Assembly (NCBI GenBank): GCA_008638375.1
Contig: CM018035.1
Coordinates: forward strand, 3,833,501 to 3,897,500
Length of the DNA: 64,000 nucleotides
Direction of reading: 5' to 3'
Source of the DNA: Nyssa sinensis
Taxonomy: Eukaryota; Streptophyta; Magnoliopsida; Cornales; Nyssaceae
The notes beneath the pieces are model-generated. The model did no database searches. It saw only the letters and a program-made list of their open reading frames with translations, and had not been told where the DNA came from. Position 1 is the stretch's first letter; each line of letters opens with the position of its first letter. Shown one piece after another: positions 32,010-44,660 of this stretch. The translations under genes were made by a program, and so were the position numbers.

Positions 32010-35000
32010 ATGGTGAGTTCATTTTGTTTTTATTTTAAAAAGTTCCTTGTAAAAATTAGATTTGGGTCATTTTGTGTTGACATAAAAGTTATGGGTTAAT
32101 TTTTGGTCAATTTTTGTGCTGCATCTTATTAAAAAAAAATAGTTTATGAAAGAATTTTATAATTATGTATATTAAATTCAGATATGTGATGTAAATAATA
32201 TTTTAATTTAAAATATATGTCACATGTTACAATTTAATATGCATTGCGATAAAAAAAAAATTTATATTATCTTATAACTTGACTTTTTTTCGAGTCTTAT
32301 GAATTTAAAGTCAGTGCTTTGAATTATAAATTTTTATTTCTTTTACGACAAACTCCAAATATGTAATCACACTCTTAAAAACTATGTATTAGATAAGATG
32401 ACACACCCATTTAACATCTATATATATATATATATATATTTAATATATTAGTCAAAATGTTTCACTTGGAATCATTGAAATTATTCAATTCCCTACATTT
32501 TATTTCTGTCTGATAAATTTTTGTTTGGCCTTCTTGTTGGATTGTATGTCTGCTGATGAACAGTCTTTCACACTGGAAATCAAGGTATATAGCTATTTTC
32601 AATATAATTTTTTTTTTTTTGGCTAATTTTTGCTGGATGTGTTGTTTTTAAAATCTTTGAGAAACCTACTGACAATAATTTCTGGTTTAGAAAGAATTTG
32701 ATCAAGGATCGGACAGAGTTAAGTCTGTGGATTTCCATCCAACAGAGCCATGGTAATTCTAAATATATTTGACCTCTCTGCTTTTATCTCCTACATCTCT
32801 GAATTGTCTTTTGTTTTCCTTTTGATTAGAAAACTACAATACCAATACACACACACACACATATTTGTGCTAATATAGTGTTTGTTTCACTTAATGATGC
32901 TGTATGATACTTTTTCCCCCCATGCAGGATTCTAGTAAGTTTATATTCAGGAAGTGTTTCTATCTGGAACTACCAGTCAAAGGTAAGGAACTTTGTATTT
33001 CCTATATTAGGTTATGTTATGTTGGCAATAAGAGTATTTTCATTAAATTGAGTCATAATTAGCCAATTTTAATGCTCTATTTTCACTAATATAAAATGAG
33101 TAAATGCATCCACTAGATTAAGCATAAGCTGAGTACAAATGAAGAAACAACATCAAGTAAAGAGAACTGTATGGATTCAACACAAGTTTTAACTTCATGC
33201 ACAAGCAATAACCATCTGATCTCAGATAATCAATTAAGATAAAACAATGTTGTTAAGAGTAGTAATCCTCCTGCCAAGAAATTTACAAAGAATTTACTCA
33301 GCCTTCACAAAGTTGGCTTGAGAACGCTGTTCTTTCACCATTGACAGCCTCGCTATTCAGTCAAAAAATCATTCCCTTCGGCTTTCCAGATTCTAAAAAG
33401 TTCATCTCCCTGTGCTCTGGAGTAGACAGCATCTCAATCTTGTAACTCCTAAACAGCAAAAAGCCAAGTGATCAAATTCCAAACTTAATCCTTTACAATG
33501 TTATTGTTAATAAAAATGATAGAGAAACTCATTAACAAAAAATTTTATCAATTAATTAATTGTGTCATCTTAGATATATCACACTCATGGCCAACATAGC
33601 CTTTTAATTACTTTCTTATGTCTTCGGATGTTTAAATTCTTTTAGAATTTGGAACTTACTCAAATCTTCATCATTTTAACAGGCTGAGGAGAAGTCTTTC
33701 AAAATCACAGAGTCACCAGGTATATATAGTCTCTACATTTTATGTTTGCATTTCTATCCGCGTTGAACACTCTCTTTACTCTCTGACTTTGAGTTTGTGT
33801 ATACACAGTAAGGTCAGCGAAGTTTATAGCATGCCAACAATGGGTCATTGCTGGAGCGGATGACAAGTTTATTCGTGTATACAATTACAACACAACTGAA
33901 AAGATTAATGAATTCGAGGCACATACAGATTATGTAAGGTCTTTGGCTGTGCATCCTACCCTTCCATATGTGTTGTCATCATCTGATGACATGCTTATAA
34001 AACTTTGGGACTGGGAGAAGGATTGGGCGTGTACTCGAATCTTCGAGGGACATAGCCATTATGTCATGCAAGTAGCATTTAATCCAAGAGACACCAACAC
34101 TTTTGCAAGTGCGTCACTCGATTGCAAAATAAAGGTAAGACTAGGGTTGTGTGTTGGTAACTCATAAACTGTATTTGCTTCACATGGCAGGATTGTGCTA
34201 TTTATGTTATGCTAACATTTCTTTTTTCAGATGTGGGATCTTGGATCCCCTAATCCAAATTTCACTCTGGAGGACCATTCAAAGGGGGTAAATTGTGTTG
34301 ATTTCTTAACAGCTGGTCATAAACCATATCTGATCACTGGTTCTGATGATCATACCGCAAAGGTACTACCATGATGCTAATTATTTTCTTCAGCCTTGGC
34401 GAGTTTTGTGTATATGTATTATAATTTGGATATAATTTCTGTTGAATCCTATGATATCAGGTGTGGGATTATGAAGCCAAAACTTGTGTCCACACACTAG
34501 AAGGCCACACGCATAATATTACTGCAGTATGTGTTCACCCAGAAGTTCCGGCTATCATTACAGGTTCTGAGGATGGGATCATTAACATATGGCATGCAAC
34601 GACTTATGGGTAAGTTCTACAGGGTGTAAAATAATTTATACTAAGTTCAAGTGACTAAAAGCATCATCTGACATCTGCTCTAAAACAACACAAGACATAC
34701 CTAGTTAGCAAAAAAAAAACTAATATTTGAAAGGGTTATCTGAAATTCAGATTCACAGTTCTAGTCAAGAGTCATCTATTCATGCCATTGCAAGTCACAC
34801 ACTTTTACACCTCAGAATTAACTCAGACATCAGTTGCCTTTAAATTTACTTACTTAAATTTGGATTGATAGCTCAATTTTAAATTGGATATACTTTTGGT
34901 TTTTTGTTAAACTCTTCAAACGAGTATTTTTTTCTTCTTCCTTCTCTTGGCCTCCTTTCGTCGTACAAAATTCCTTGTTAAATCATCCAAACTGTTCACC

Positions 35001-36312
35001 CAAAAAAAAAAAAAACAAGTGTGGAATGGTGGAACCTCCTTTGGCACATATCTATCCCAGATTCACATATTGTCTTGAAGATAGCATGTGAAAACTATAT
35101 TCAAATAAGGTGGAAGACATGGACAAACTATGAAAACTGAGAAGTAGAGGCGTCTGATGGATCTATAAGACTGACTTTGTTGCTCATCTAAAACAAAAAT
35201 TTATGAAATGAGGCTTTCAGCATGTCCCCTGCTTTCTAAGTATGATTAACTTTAAAGTTCTGATAATCTTTGTTTTGACTGAATTGGGGTTGTAGTTCCA
35301 CTTAGATTTCTTTGTGAGCATACCACATAATTAATGCTGGTTCTTTGAACCAGCCTGATCAGAGTTCTAAATATCAATTGCCAGTTTGATATTGGTTCAG
35401 TGGCAATGCATACAAAAAGATCTTGAAGATTGAAAATTCCTTTAATTTAGTTGAAAAAAACAGATTATTTTGCATGGGTGAGGGTTTACATGTGTTGATA
35501 TTTTAAAATATAGGCAAAAGAAAATCCACACTGACCCATCTCGTAATTTCAATCGTTAAAATTTAACTGTTAAATTTTGAAAATTTGAAAATCGTATGGT
35601 TTGCATTTTTTCATCTTTCTATTGCGAATCCCAACAATTTTGTTCTACGGTAGTTTCTAGTTTCAGTAATTGAACAATTAATTGAATCTTCAGTTCAGCT
35701 AATTTCAAATTCTAAATTTCTCAATCACTCACTGTTTTACAGGCTTCAGAACACACAGAACTATGAGTTTGGAAGAGTTTGGGCTGTTGGATGCATGAAA
35801 AGGTCACCTCAGTAAGTTTCTAGATGATTTTTTCCGTCGTGTCTGTGTGTTTGAATTTCTAGGGAGATGTTTGCCTTGCACTCTTTTCATCGTGTAGAGA
35901 AGTTAAGATGTATATGTGCCATTATTATCGCACCTTAACATATTGAAGTGTGTTTATTTAGTCAAAACATGGGGGGAAAAATACATTGTTCTTAATTTTT
36001 ATTTTGTTCTCATCACGCACTTTCCTATTTCATGCATCTAACACTAAATGGTCAGTATAGAGCTTAGCTAATTTGCATCATCATGGCAAAATAGACGGGT
36101 ACTTTCATTGTTAAAGTTATCAAATGTTTGTCTATAAGGTTGCTTCTTTTTCTTCTTCGTCTTATTCTTATCCTTACTGATACTATTACATCATTCCTTC
36201 TCTCAACAGGGTTGTAATTGGTTGTGATGAGGGAACCGTTATGGCAAAACTTGTGAGTTCTCACAGCTGGGATTCTGTGAACCATCAAGGTGCGGAGGAA
36301 TGCCCAAAATGA
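32010..36312 (+). CDS. Coatomer beta'-like protein, N-terminal WD40 propeller only (318 aa)
   Basis: Ten exons join in frame: ATG 32010-32012, 32564-32584, 32691-32752, 32928-32982, 33683-33719, 33809-34134, 34231-34362, 34461-34609, 35743-35811, 36210-36312. The first nine match beta'-COP exons of copy B in position, length and phase, so this is a DNA-level duplicate. It encodes the first seven-bladed propeller, which in the family reads KKxx retrieval signals. All junctions are GT-AG and there is no internal stop. The residues I recall from yeast beta'-COP for dilysine binding are kept (R17, K19, R61, D100, D208). After [14 protein letters not shown] the family sequence ends, and 20 unrelated residues lead to TGA 36310. 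The second propeller and alpha-solenoid are missing. Some blade residues differ (LDCKIKMW for LDRTIK-W). It could be a working short paralogue or a young pseudogene. Confidence 0.85.
33361..33447 (-). pseudogene. Antisense terminal-exon-like fragment in copy A intron 4
   Basis: On the minus strand a good acceptor (TTTGCTGTTTAG, ending 33449) is followed by 28 codons reading [20 protein letters not shown] then GKPKGMIF and TGA (33361-33363). The wording looks like the true C-terminus of a soluble protein, but I do not recognise the family. Copy B has nothing similar in its intron 4. It may be a fragment brought in by a transposon. Confidence 0.35.
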
Positions 36313-36633
36313 ATGACTTTAATTATGTTGATGCTGAAGAGGAATACTATAGGAACTAATGACATCTACTGCTCTTAGCTGCTGATCTATTCCAGCTGCA
36401 AGTTCCTTTGCTGCTGGTGCTAGCGCATTACCTCTATTACTATATGGTGTGTTTTAAAAGAATAACTTCATCTATCTTTCAGTTGTGAGAGGCTAGAAAG
36501 AAGCTGTATAATATTACTACTACAAGAGTACTGCTGCCGTTTGTTCTTTTTCGAGATTCCTCTTCTGTGTGTATGTTATGTATTAGAGCAACTCCAAAAA
36601 TGTTGTTCCTGCATTATGGATCATTTCTAAAGG

Positions 36634-36639
36634 AATAAA
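36634..36639 (+). terminator. Poly(A) signal candidate for coatomer copy A
   Basis: AATAAA lies 322 bases after the stop codon, in an AT-rich stretch with no other gene start nearby. Confidence 0.4.
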
Positions 36640-39420
36640 ATAACTTTGTTGGTGAAAAGTATAGCTTTAGTAAATTAAATCTATTTAATGCTGATTTGCT
36701 GCAAAAAATAACTTCTAATTTCTGTTTAAAAGAGGTAGGTTCCTGCTCCTCTTAGAAATCACCTCTACAGCCAAGTAGATTCCATTTCTTGTAATGGAAC
36801 ATAAATAGGCACTGTTTTGTGTTTGACAGAATGGCTTTTTTTTTTTCCCTCTCGCATTTGTAATTTTGTATATGTGTAGAAGCTTTTTAGAGAGGGAGGG
36901 AGAAGAAAGTGGAGACAGAGAGGGAAACATGACAGATAGCGTTTGGGGTTGGCCAATGACTCTCACTCTGATAACTTCTACTTCTGGAAATCTTTGTTGA
37001 AGTGGATTTGGGGGTTGGCCAATGACTCTGCTAGTGAGGAACTTAAATTCAGAACTCAGAAGTAGATATAACTTGCTTACTATGAGTTTAGAAATTAAGC
37101 CAAATTGCATATTCAAAATAAATTAGAGCCACAGAAGATGATACAAGAACAACTAACCCGGTGTAATCTGTGTAATGGCCATTCCAAATGCACCTGCGAT
37201 TTCAAACACAATTTCTGTGCCATCAAAAGCAAAGAATACCTGGTTACTTGCTCATGAAAACTGAAGAAGGAAAATCCAAAATGTAAACTGAATGGTACCT
37301 TCAACAACATTCTTCAGGAAGTCACCACCAAACAAAGCCTTCCAGCAATTGCAATTATGCTAAGACTGCTGCATTGGCCATAAACCCAACAAGTTACCTT
37401 GAGAAGTAAAGAATGATGCCGAACATTTTCAAATCCATTAGAATTCAGAAACCAATAAGGAAATGCCTTTCTTTGGATATATGCAAGCATTGGGAACACA
37501 GTCTTCCAATTTTCTTTGGAACTCCTACATATCCATTCTTGTATTTAATAACTTTATGACAGAGGAGATAAGTAAGCATATACATGATAATAGCAGAGCA
37601 AAGTTGACCTAAATAATTTTCATTACACTTGTTGCTACCATTGCTAATGCTCCAATTTGGGTTTTCTCAAAGTCCACCCTGTGAATGCACAATAATTTAG
37701 ACCTTCACAAAGTCGTTTCTTTTTTGTTTTTTAAACCTAGGACAAAAACTTGAGAGCGCTGCAATACTTTCATCTACAACACCAAATAAAGCAGACCCTA
37801 TTTTTATTCTAGACTCGCTCTAAAGGAAATTTGTACTCTGTAATAATTAAATCTCAGACTTGTACTGTTGCTCTAAAGGAGATTTGTACTCGGCGAGAAT
37901 CGAATATCAGACTTGTACTTGCAAGACACTACCTCGACTGCTTTCTGAACTACCCATTAGGTGATTTTTTACAAGACGGGAGTTTTGAGCGTTGAAAGTC
38001 CAACTTACAATCTCCCCAAAAAATTTTTGTTTTTTTTTCCAATTAAGTCATAAAATTAACCTTTTTTTTTTTTTTTGAAACCTCTATATTCATAACCAAC
38101 ACAATTGCAATCACCTCGGCATAATATACATATACAATTTCTTTAACAAGCAAACCATAAAAATGAGTTTGATATGTGCATAATCCATTTAATATTCATA
38201 AACAATCTCTTTAAATTTTGTATGGTATTGAACTAACATATGAATCAACCCACCAGAAAGGAATGCATAGTTTTCCTCTGTGTATTAATTCAGTTATGAA
38301 CTAACAACCACCCAAATTCTTACCAAATTTGATGTGAAAACCCAATAAATGCAACAATTATGCCAAAAAAAAAAGTATGATATGTCATTTAAGTTCATTT
38401 TAAATACATTTATTTAAATACTTACGACTTAATTCAAATTATATATATTTTTTTCAAATTATATTTTTTCACCGCTCATTTAAGCAAGCACTTAATTTAA
38501 ATTAAAAAACCCAATAGTATCATTTAATGAAAAGTTTTAAAATACCAAAAATATCATCAAATGCATGAATTAAAAATTAAGACAATTGTCAAATAAAAAA
38601 TATATAATTGTCAATTAATTATATATATTTTCTTTTCTATTCTTTATTCAAATGAGATAGAATATTTTTTTTCTTCTCTCTCCTAAAGATTCAAATCAGG
38701 TAAAGACGTTTTTTTTCTTCTTATTTTTTATTTTTAATTATTTTTTTTTATTTTCTCTCCAAAATTTTAAAACAAACTATTACAGATGAATTAAATTTTA
38801 ATTTGAATCTAATCTGTTTATATGATATGGTAAACTGATCTAATAAACTAATTCTATTCGAATACGATAACTCTTTTAAGTGAATGTGATATAAATTAAA
38901 TTAATCCAATCCCTTCAAATACATAATATGTATATTAATTTATATATATATATATTATATAATAAAATTACTTATTAAAAATATATATTATATTAAAAGT
39001 TATATATATTTTAAATTTATATAATATATTTAATTTTAATTTAGATACGTTTTGTTAAATAAAACTAAGTTGATTTGAATTTTATGTATTTTAAATTTAT
39101 ATTTACTGCATATTAAAATTTATCAGATTGAATATTTCATTGGATAATTAATAAATTAAAATTAAGAATTTATAGATTTTTGACAGATTTTTGGATACAG
39201 TCCGATATATCAAATTGAATTCGGATTATTCATGATTGAAATATGATCCGTTGCCGATTGATCAGAGAATCGAGATGAGAGTCGTAGAATGAGAAATAAT
39301 GCAGTCTTAAGCAGTGGTAATTTTGTAAATTAAGCCATAATATATTTTCTTAACTCCAAAGCATTAATCAATTGCTCCATACGTATTTCTCCTTCTATTT
39401 GTACGCTTCGTTTACAAAGG
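36640..39420. other. Spacer between the coatomer copies
   Basis: Mostly AT-rich. GGGGTTGGCCAATGACTCT occurs twice (around 36945 and 37010). The only gene-like traces are the minus-strand fragments near 37158-37412. From 38380 to 39240 there is very AT-rich DNA without features. Confidence 0.45.
37158..37412 (-). pseudogene. Exon relics, part resembling SULTR exon 4
   Basis: The minus strand 37412-37329 aligns with SULTR exon 4 of this window. Shared blocks are AAGG-AACT, TGTTGGGTT-ATGGC and TGCAGCAGTC, giving translations around LVGFMANAAVLA against [12 protein letters not shown], followed by in-frame stops. A second exon-like piece at 37158-37239 is bounded by CAG and GTTAGT and reads VFFAFDGTEIVFEIAGAFGM; I do not recognise it. 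If real, the first piece is a third SULTR trace in the window. Short alignments like this can be chance. Confidence 0.35.
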
Positions 39421-39625
39421 TCGCGCTGTTACCAGAACAAAATAAATCTCTCTATCTCTAAAATTCTCTCTCTTGATCTCGCGCTCTGGTCCCTCTCGCT
39501 CTCTCACTCCAGTTGGCGAGCAATTCGAACCAAGATCGTCGGAACTGAGTCTTTGATTCCTTCACTGCGATCTCACCCGGATCTCTAGGGTTCCTCAGCC
39601 GTGTTCTCCGTTTTTTTCTGTAAAA

Positions 39626-42600
39626 ATGGTGAGTTTATCAGTTGTTTTTGTCATTCAAAAGTTTTCACATTTCACTATGTGTTTAGATCTGGGGTAAATC
39701 TGATTCGGATCGATCCGAACAACTAAGCACACCTACAAGTACGTGAATTATCCACAATTATCTTACAATTGAACAGTTTTTAGTGTATCGATTTGAATGC
39801 TAGACTTAGAATCAGTTGATGATTTGAATTTATTTGAGATCTGGTGCTTGAACTTTTACTAACTAATGCTTGTTTCTGTGTTGATTGGGCGATTGACATG
39901 TCACAGCCTCTCAGACTCGAGATAAAGGTACTAATATTAATTTACATCGAATTAATTTTCATATATAGTTTGAAACAAAAAAAGAAGGAGAAAAAGAAAT
40001 CGTTTATAGAATAGATCTCCGTTCTTAATCGGTAAAATAGGAAATGTCCTGCTAACATTTATTACTTGATCAGAGAAAACTTGCTCAAAGATCGGAAAGA
40101 GTAAAATCCGTTGATTTACACCCAACAGAGCCATGGTAATTATACTTTCTTTTGTGTAATTAATCTTATTTCATTGTCGACATTTATATTTTGTCTTTTA
40201 ACTGAAAATGTACTTACACGTTCCCTCTTTTTGGTTTGCTGGGAAAACAAAATGTGAATCTTATGTTCTTGTTCCCAAGCAATGAAAACATTTTATCAAC
40301 AATTAAATACGAGATCAACTTTTTTCTTGGTAAACAGGGTTTTTAACTTTTAAGCTACAGGAAAGTTCATTGTTGTTAAAAATTGTATTTATTTTCCGAC
40401 AGGATTCTGGCAAGTTTGTATTCCTGGGACCGTTTGTATATGGAACTACCAGTCTCAGGTATGCACCGAATATGTTATACCTTCAATGATAGTGTACATA
40501 TGGGTTTAGCTCAGCCTCCTTTTGTACATATGGGTTCGTGTTTACATTTACCCATCACAAAGTAGTGTAAAATATTATCAACAGAGTTAATTCCATGTTG
40601 AGCGATTAAATGCTATGGCTTCATTTAATTAAAATCATTATTATTATTGGGTTTGGTAGTATGTCCCTCAATTTCTCATGCAGTTCATATCTGGAAATGA
40701 GTGGGTTTGCGGTTTTCCCCCCTTTTATTCCTTAATTATTTATAGGGAATGAGAAAGAATTAAAATTAATTATTTATAGGGAACGAGAATGAATTAAAAC
40801 ATGTCTGATAGGCACATTATTCTGGGTGTCATTTGTCTGTCTTGTAGAAATGGAGTCATATATTTTACCTTTATAGAATTTGTGGTCAAATTCCCTCTGC
40901 TGACTGATTACAGGTAAGGAGCCACCTCCACCAGTGATAAATTAATAAAATGTTTTTTTATCGGTAATAAACTAATAAAATATAAATTAAGTTATTTAAT
41001 TGAATCCCAATCATTGAGCATCTTTCATGTTGAAGCTCTAGGCTAATGTCATTTTCTTACCTTCCAGTTCTTTATAAATCATGATGAAGTGATCCGTTTC
41101 GATAGAACATTCAAGTGTAGCATTATGGAATTGTCTGCTTCCAGATCATCGTGCTAGAAATGATTAGTTTACTTTCAATTATAGACTCTCATAAATTTGA
41201 AGCAGTAGAGGAAAAAAATGCAGCTATAACCAGTAAAATAATATTTAGGAAAGACCGAAGAGGAATTAAGATATCTTTTAGTTGTTTGTGGAATTAGGTA
41301 TAATTCCCCTCAATGAATGAAACATGGACAACATGTTAGCAAGCAATAGGAAACATCTATGATATAAAAAAAACAAACATTAGGAAGCAATAGGAAACAC
41401 CGACTTTGAAGACCTGTCCAACTAGAGCATGATTGCGTTTTGTGGTTGCTCAACTTCATGAGGGTGTCATAAAAACTCCTCTCAATTAAATGGCCAATCG
41501 TGATTAGAATTTTTGAATAAGTAACACTTGACCTCAGTTGCATTTTATTTTGATGCACTAACGTAACTTGATTTCTATGTCACAATCGGCAGTGTCCGAA
41601 ACTTTTCAACTCCCCTATTTTAGAAGATGACAAAAACTCTGTTCCACAAATCAATGGTTTTGATGGCCCTGAGGCTTGACTGTTTCCTTCTAGTTCAAAT
41701 TATACCCTTTTTTCCTGTTTTTCTTTGAGCCCTGTAAGAAGTGCCTGCCATCCATTGCATGTCTGTTCCACGTGTTCAATGGTTTTGATGGCCTTGAGGC
41801 TAGAGGGTGATTGTTTCCTTCTAGTTCAAAATAATATTTTTTTTCCGTGTATTTCTTTGAGCTTTGTATGAAGTGCATGCCATCTACTGCATGACTTCTA
41901 ATAGTTGTTAGTGTAGTTGGTATATAAGGAATGTTTTGAAGCCTATTGAACAAGATTTTTATTTTTATTTTTCTTAACCAACCATTAATTTATCATGATG
42001 GAAGTTTAGTTTGTTTATTTATTTTATCATCCTGATAGTATTTTCTTAATGGCTTGTGCTAACTTAAAACTCATTTCTACTACTACAGACTATGGCTAAG
42101 TCTTTTGAGGTTACTGAGTTACCAGGTGATTAACTTTTTATATTATCTATTTGTTCTGTAAGAAAATACACTTTTTCTTGCATTCTCTCATCTTGATGAG
42201 GACTTTGCTGTGCTCTAACTTCTATTCTATTTGCTTGCAGTTAGATCCGCAAAGTTTATTGCACGCAAACAATGGGTTGTTGCTGGTGCTGATGACATGT
42301 TTATTCGTATATACAATTACAATACAATGGATAAGGTCAAAGTATTTGAGGCGCACACAGATTATATTAGGTGTGTGGCTGTTCATCCTACCCTTCCGTA
42401 TGTTCTGTCATCATCAGATGACATGCTTATAAAGCTTTGGGATTGGGAGAAGGGTTGGGTGTGTACTCAAATTTTTGAGGGTCATTCCCATTATGTGATG
42501 CAAGTGACCTTTAATCCAAAGGACACCAACACTTTTGCAAGTGCATCTCTTGATCGCACTATAAAGGTATAAATGGAATTGTTTATAGATAACTTGTTAA

Positions 42601-44628
42601 CTTCAATTTTTGTATCATTAAGGATGAGCGACGTGCTTGAACTGGAAATGTCTCCTTTTCCAGATTTGGAATCTTGGCTCTCCTGACCCAAATTTTACAT
42701 TGGATGCCCATTTGAAAGGGGTAAACTGTGTTGACTACTTCACGGGTGGGGATAAACCCTATCTAATTACTGGTTCCGATGATCACACTGCCAAGGTTTG
42801 TCACCTATTTTCGACTTTCCACTTTAAGTTTGTATATTATGTATAATTTGACAAGATTTGTGGCTAAATCCTATGAAACAGGTTTGGGACTATCAAACTA
42901 AAAGTTGTGTCCAGACGCTAGAAGGCCACACACACAATGTTTCCGCTGTATGTTTCCATCCTGACCTTCCCATAATAATTACTGGTTCTGAGGATGGTAC
43001 CGTTCGTATATGGCATGCAACCACTTATAGGTCAGTCTTCTTGTAAAGATTTCACTTATAAAAAAAAAAGTCTTGTCAGTCAAGATATCTTTATACTAAG
43101 TTCTGGTGGACTTATTTAAATAAAAACTTTCGTGACCCTAAATTTCCCTAACACTATTCTTTTGATTCTTATTATTGCATTCAGATGAAACAGGAATTTA
43201 TTTGATGTAGCATAAGATAAATTATTAAAAGAGTGGTATTTGGACTTCATATGCCATTGTAGGGGATAATTTTTTGTCATTGCATTTTCTATCTTCTTAA
43301 ACCCTCTAGTTACTTGGTTATCAGTTGCTTCAAATTGGCATAGGTGTATTTGAAGTGAAAGCTCAATATTAATTTCATGGTATTTGTAGTTTTCAAAAAT
43401 AAAATGGTGAAAGCATTTGTATAATGAAGAAGAATGTATACCTATAAGCCCCCTTCTCCTCCTTCTCAGCCAATGCTTTTTGTTTCATTTTATCTAGAGG
43501 ATCAGACATCCTTATCAGATCTCATGGCATCTGGTGGTTGTTTAAAATATAGGAAATTGAAATAATTTGTTTGAGGATGTTATACCCTCGCCCCAACACC
43601 CCCCCCCCCGTGGGGGGGAGCTCTTGAGGCAGAGGCTCTATCTCATCCTATCCAGGTATTCTCATTTGATGTTCTGCATCAAATGCGAAGAGTCTCCACT
43701 ACCTCATACATCCCCTAGATTCAAGCAGTTCCTTTATGATGGCTGTAAATTACATGGAAGAGGAATATTATTTATGTGATGCAAAGGGATTGTTTCATGG
43801 AAATTGATAATACTGTAAGTCTTACTGTGTTGCTCATGTGGTTTTGCATTTGTTGCTTTCTGATACCACCCTCCAATTTTTTTTTAAAACATTAATGATG
43901 TATCAATTCTGGTCATCATTACTTCACTAATTTTAGGATGCAACTGTATTTAAGCACCTTCTTGTTATATCACATGCTGGTTAGTCAATCTTGCTCAATC
44001 CAGGTGAAGGTTTAAAATTTCCATTGCAATGTCAATTTGATCTTTGTGAACAAGGTTTTGAAAACTTTCAAATTCTTTGGATCCTACTATCGAAGCTGAA
44101 ATTTGTCGGTCAAATTGGGCTGAACATTTGGAAATAATTTTTTCTTTTTTAAAATATTGAGACAATATGGTCGAATCTAAACCCTTGATCTTGCTTCACA
44201 TGGGCGTGCATTCACATTTAGATTTGCACTTGTATGATTTTCTTATTTTGTTTCATATAATAGTTTCACTTTTTTTTTGTTGCAATTTTAAATTTATTTA
44301 CAACTTAACAGAAAATGTTCCTTTTCCCCCCCCTCCCTCCCAAGGTGTAATACACTCATCCATGTCACAATGGGGATTTGTATCCTGCACCTCCCCTTTT
44401 TGGGGTGGCAGGAAACTCCATTCAAACTAACAGCTCTATTGGTAAATTTTTTTTTATTCTTAATAACAACAAATTGATTCCTTGGACTGTGTGCTGGTCT
44501 TTGATCTCTAAAATCTCTTGATTGTTTTCATTGGCTTACAGACTTGAGAACACCTTGAACTATGGTCTTGAAAGAGTTTGGGCCATTGGATACATGAAAG
44601 GTTCACGCCGGTAAGTTGGTTTTTAGTC

Positions 44629-44660
<32 letters not shown>

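Noticed and set aside
43599..43618. C-run followed by G-run that could form a hairpin terminator
   Set aside because: It lies inside intron 8 of an expressed-looking gene and is more simply a homopolymer pair.
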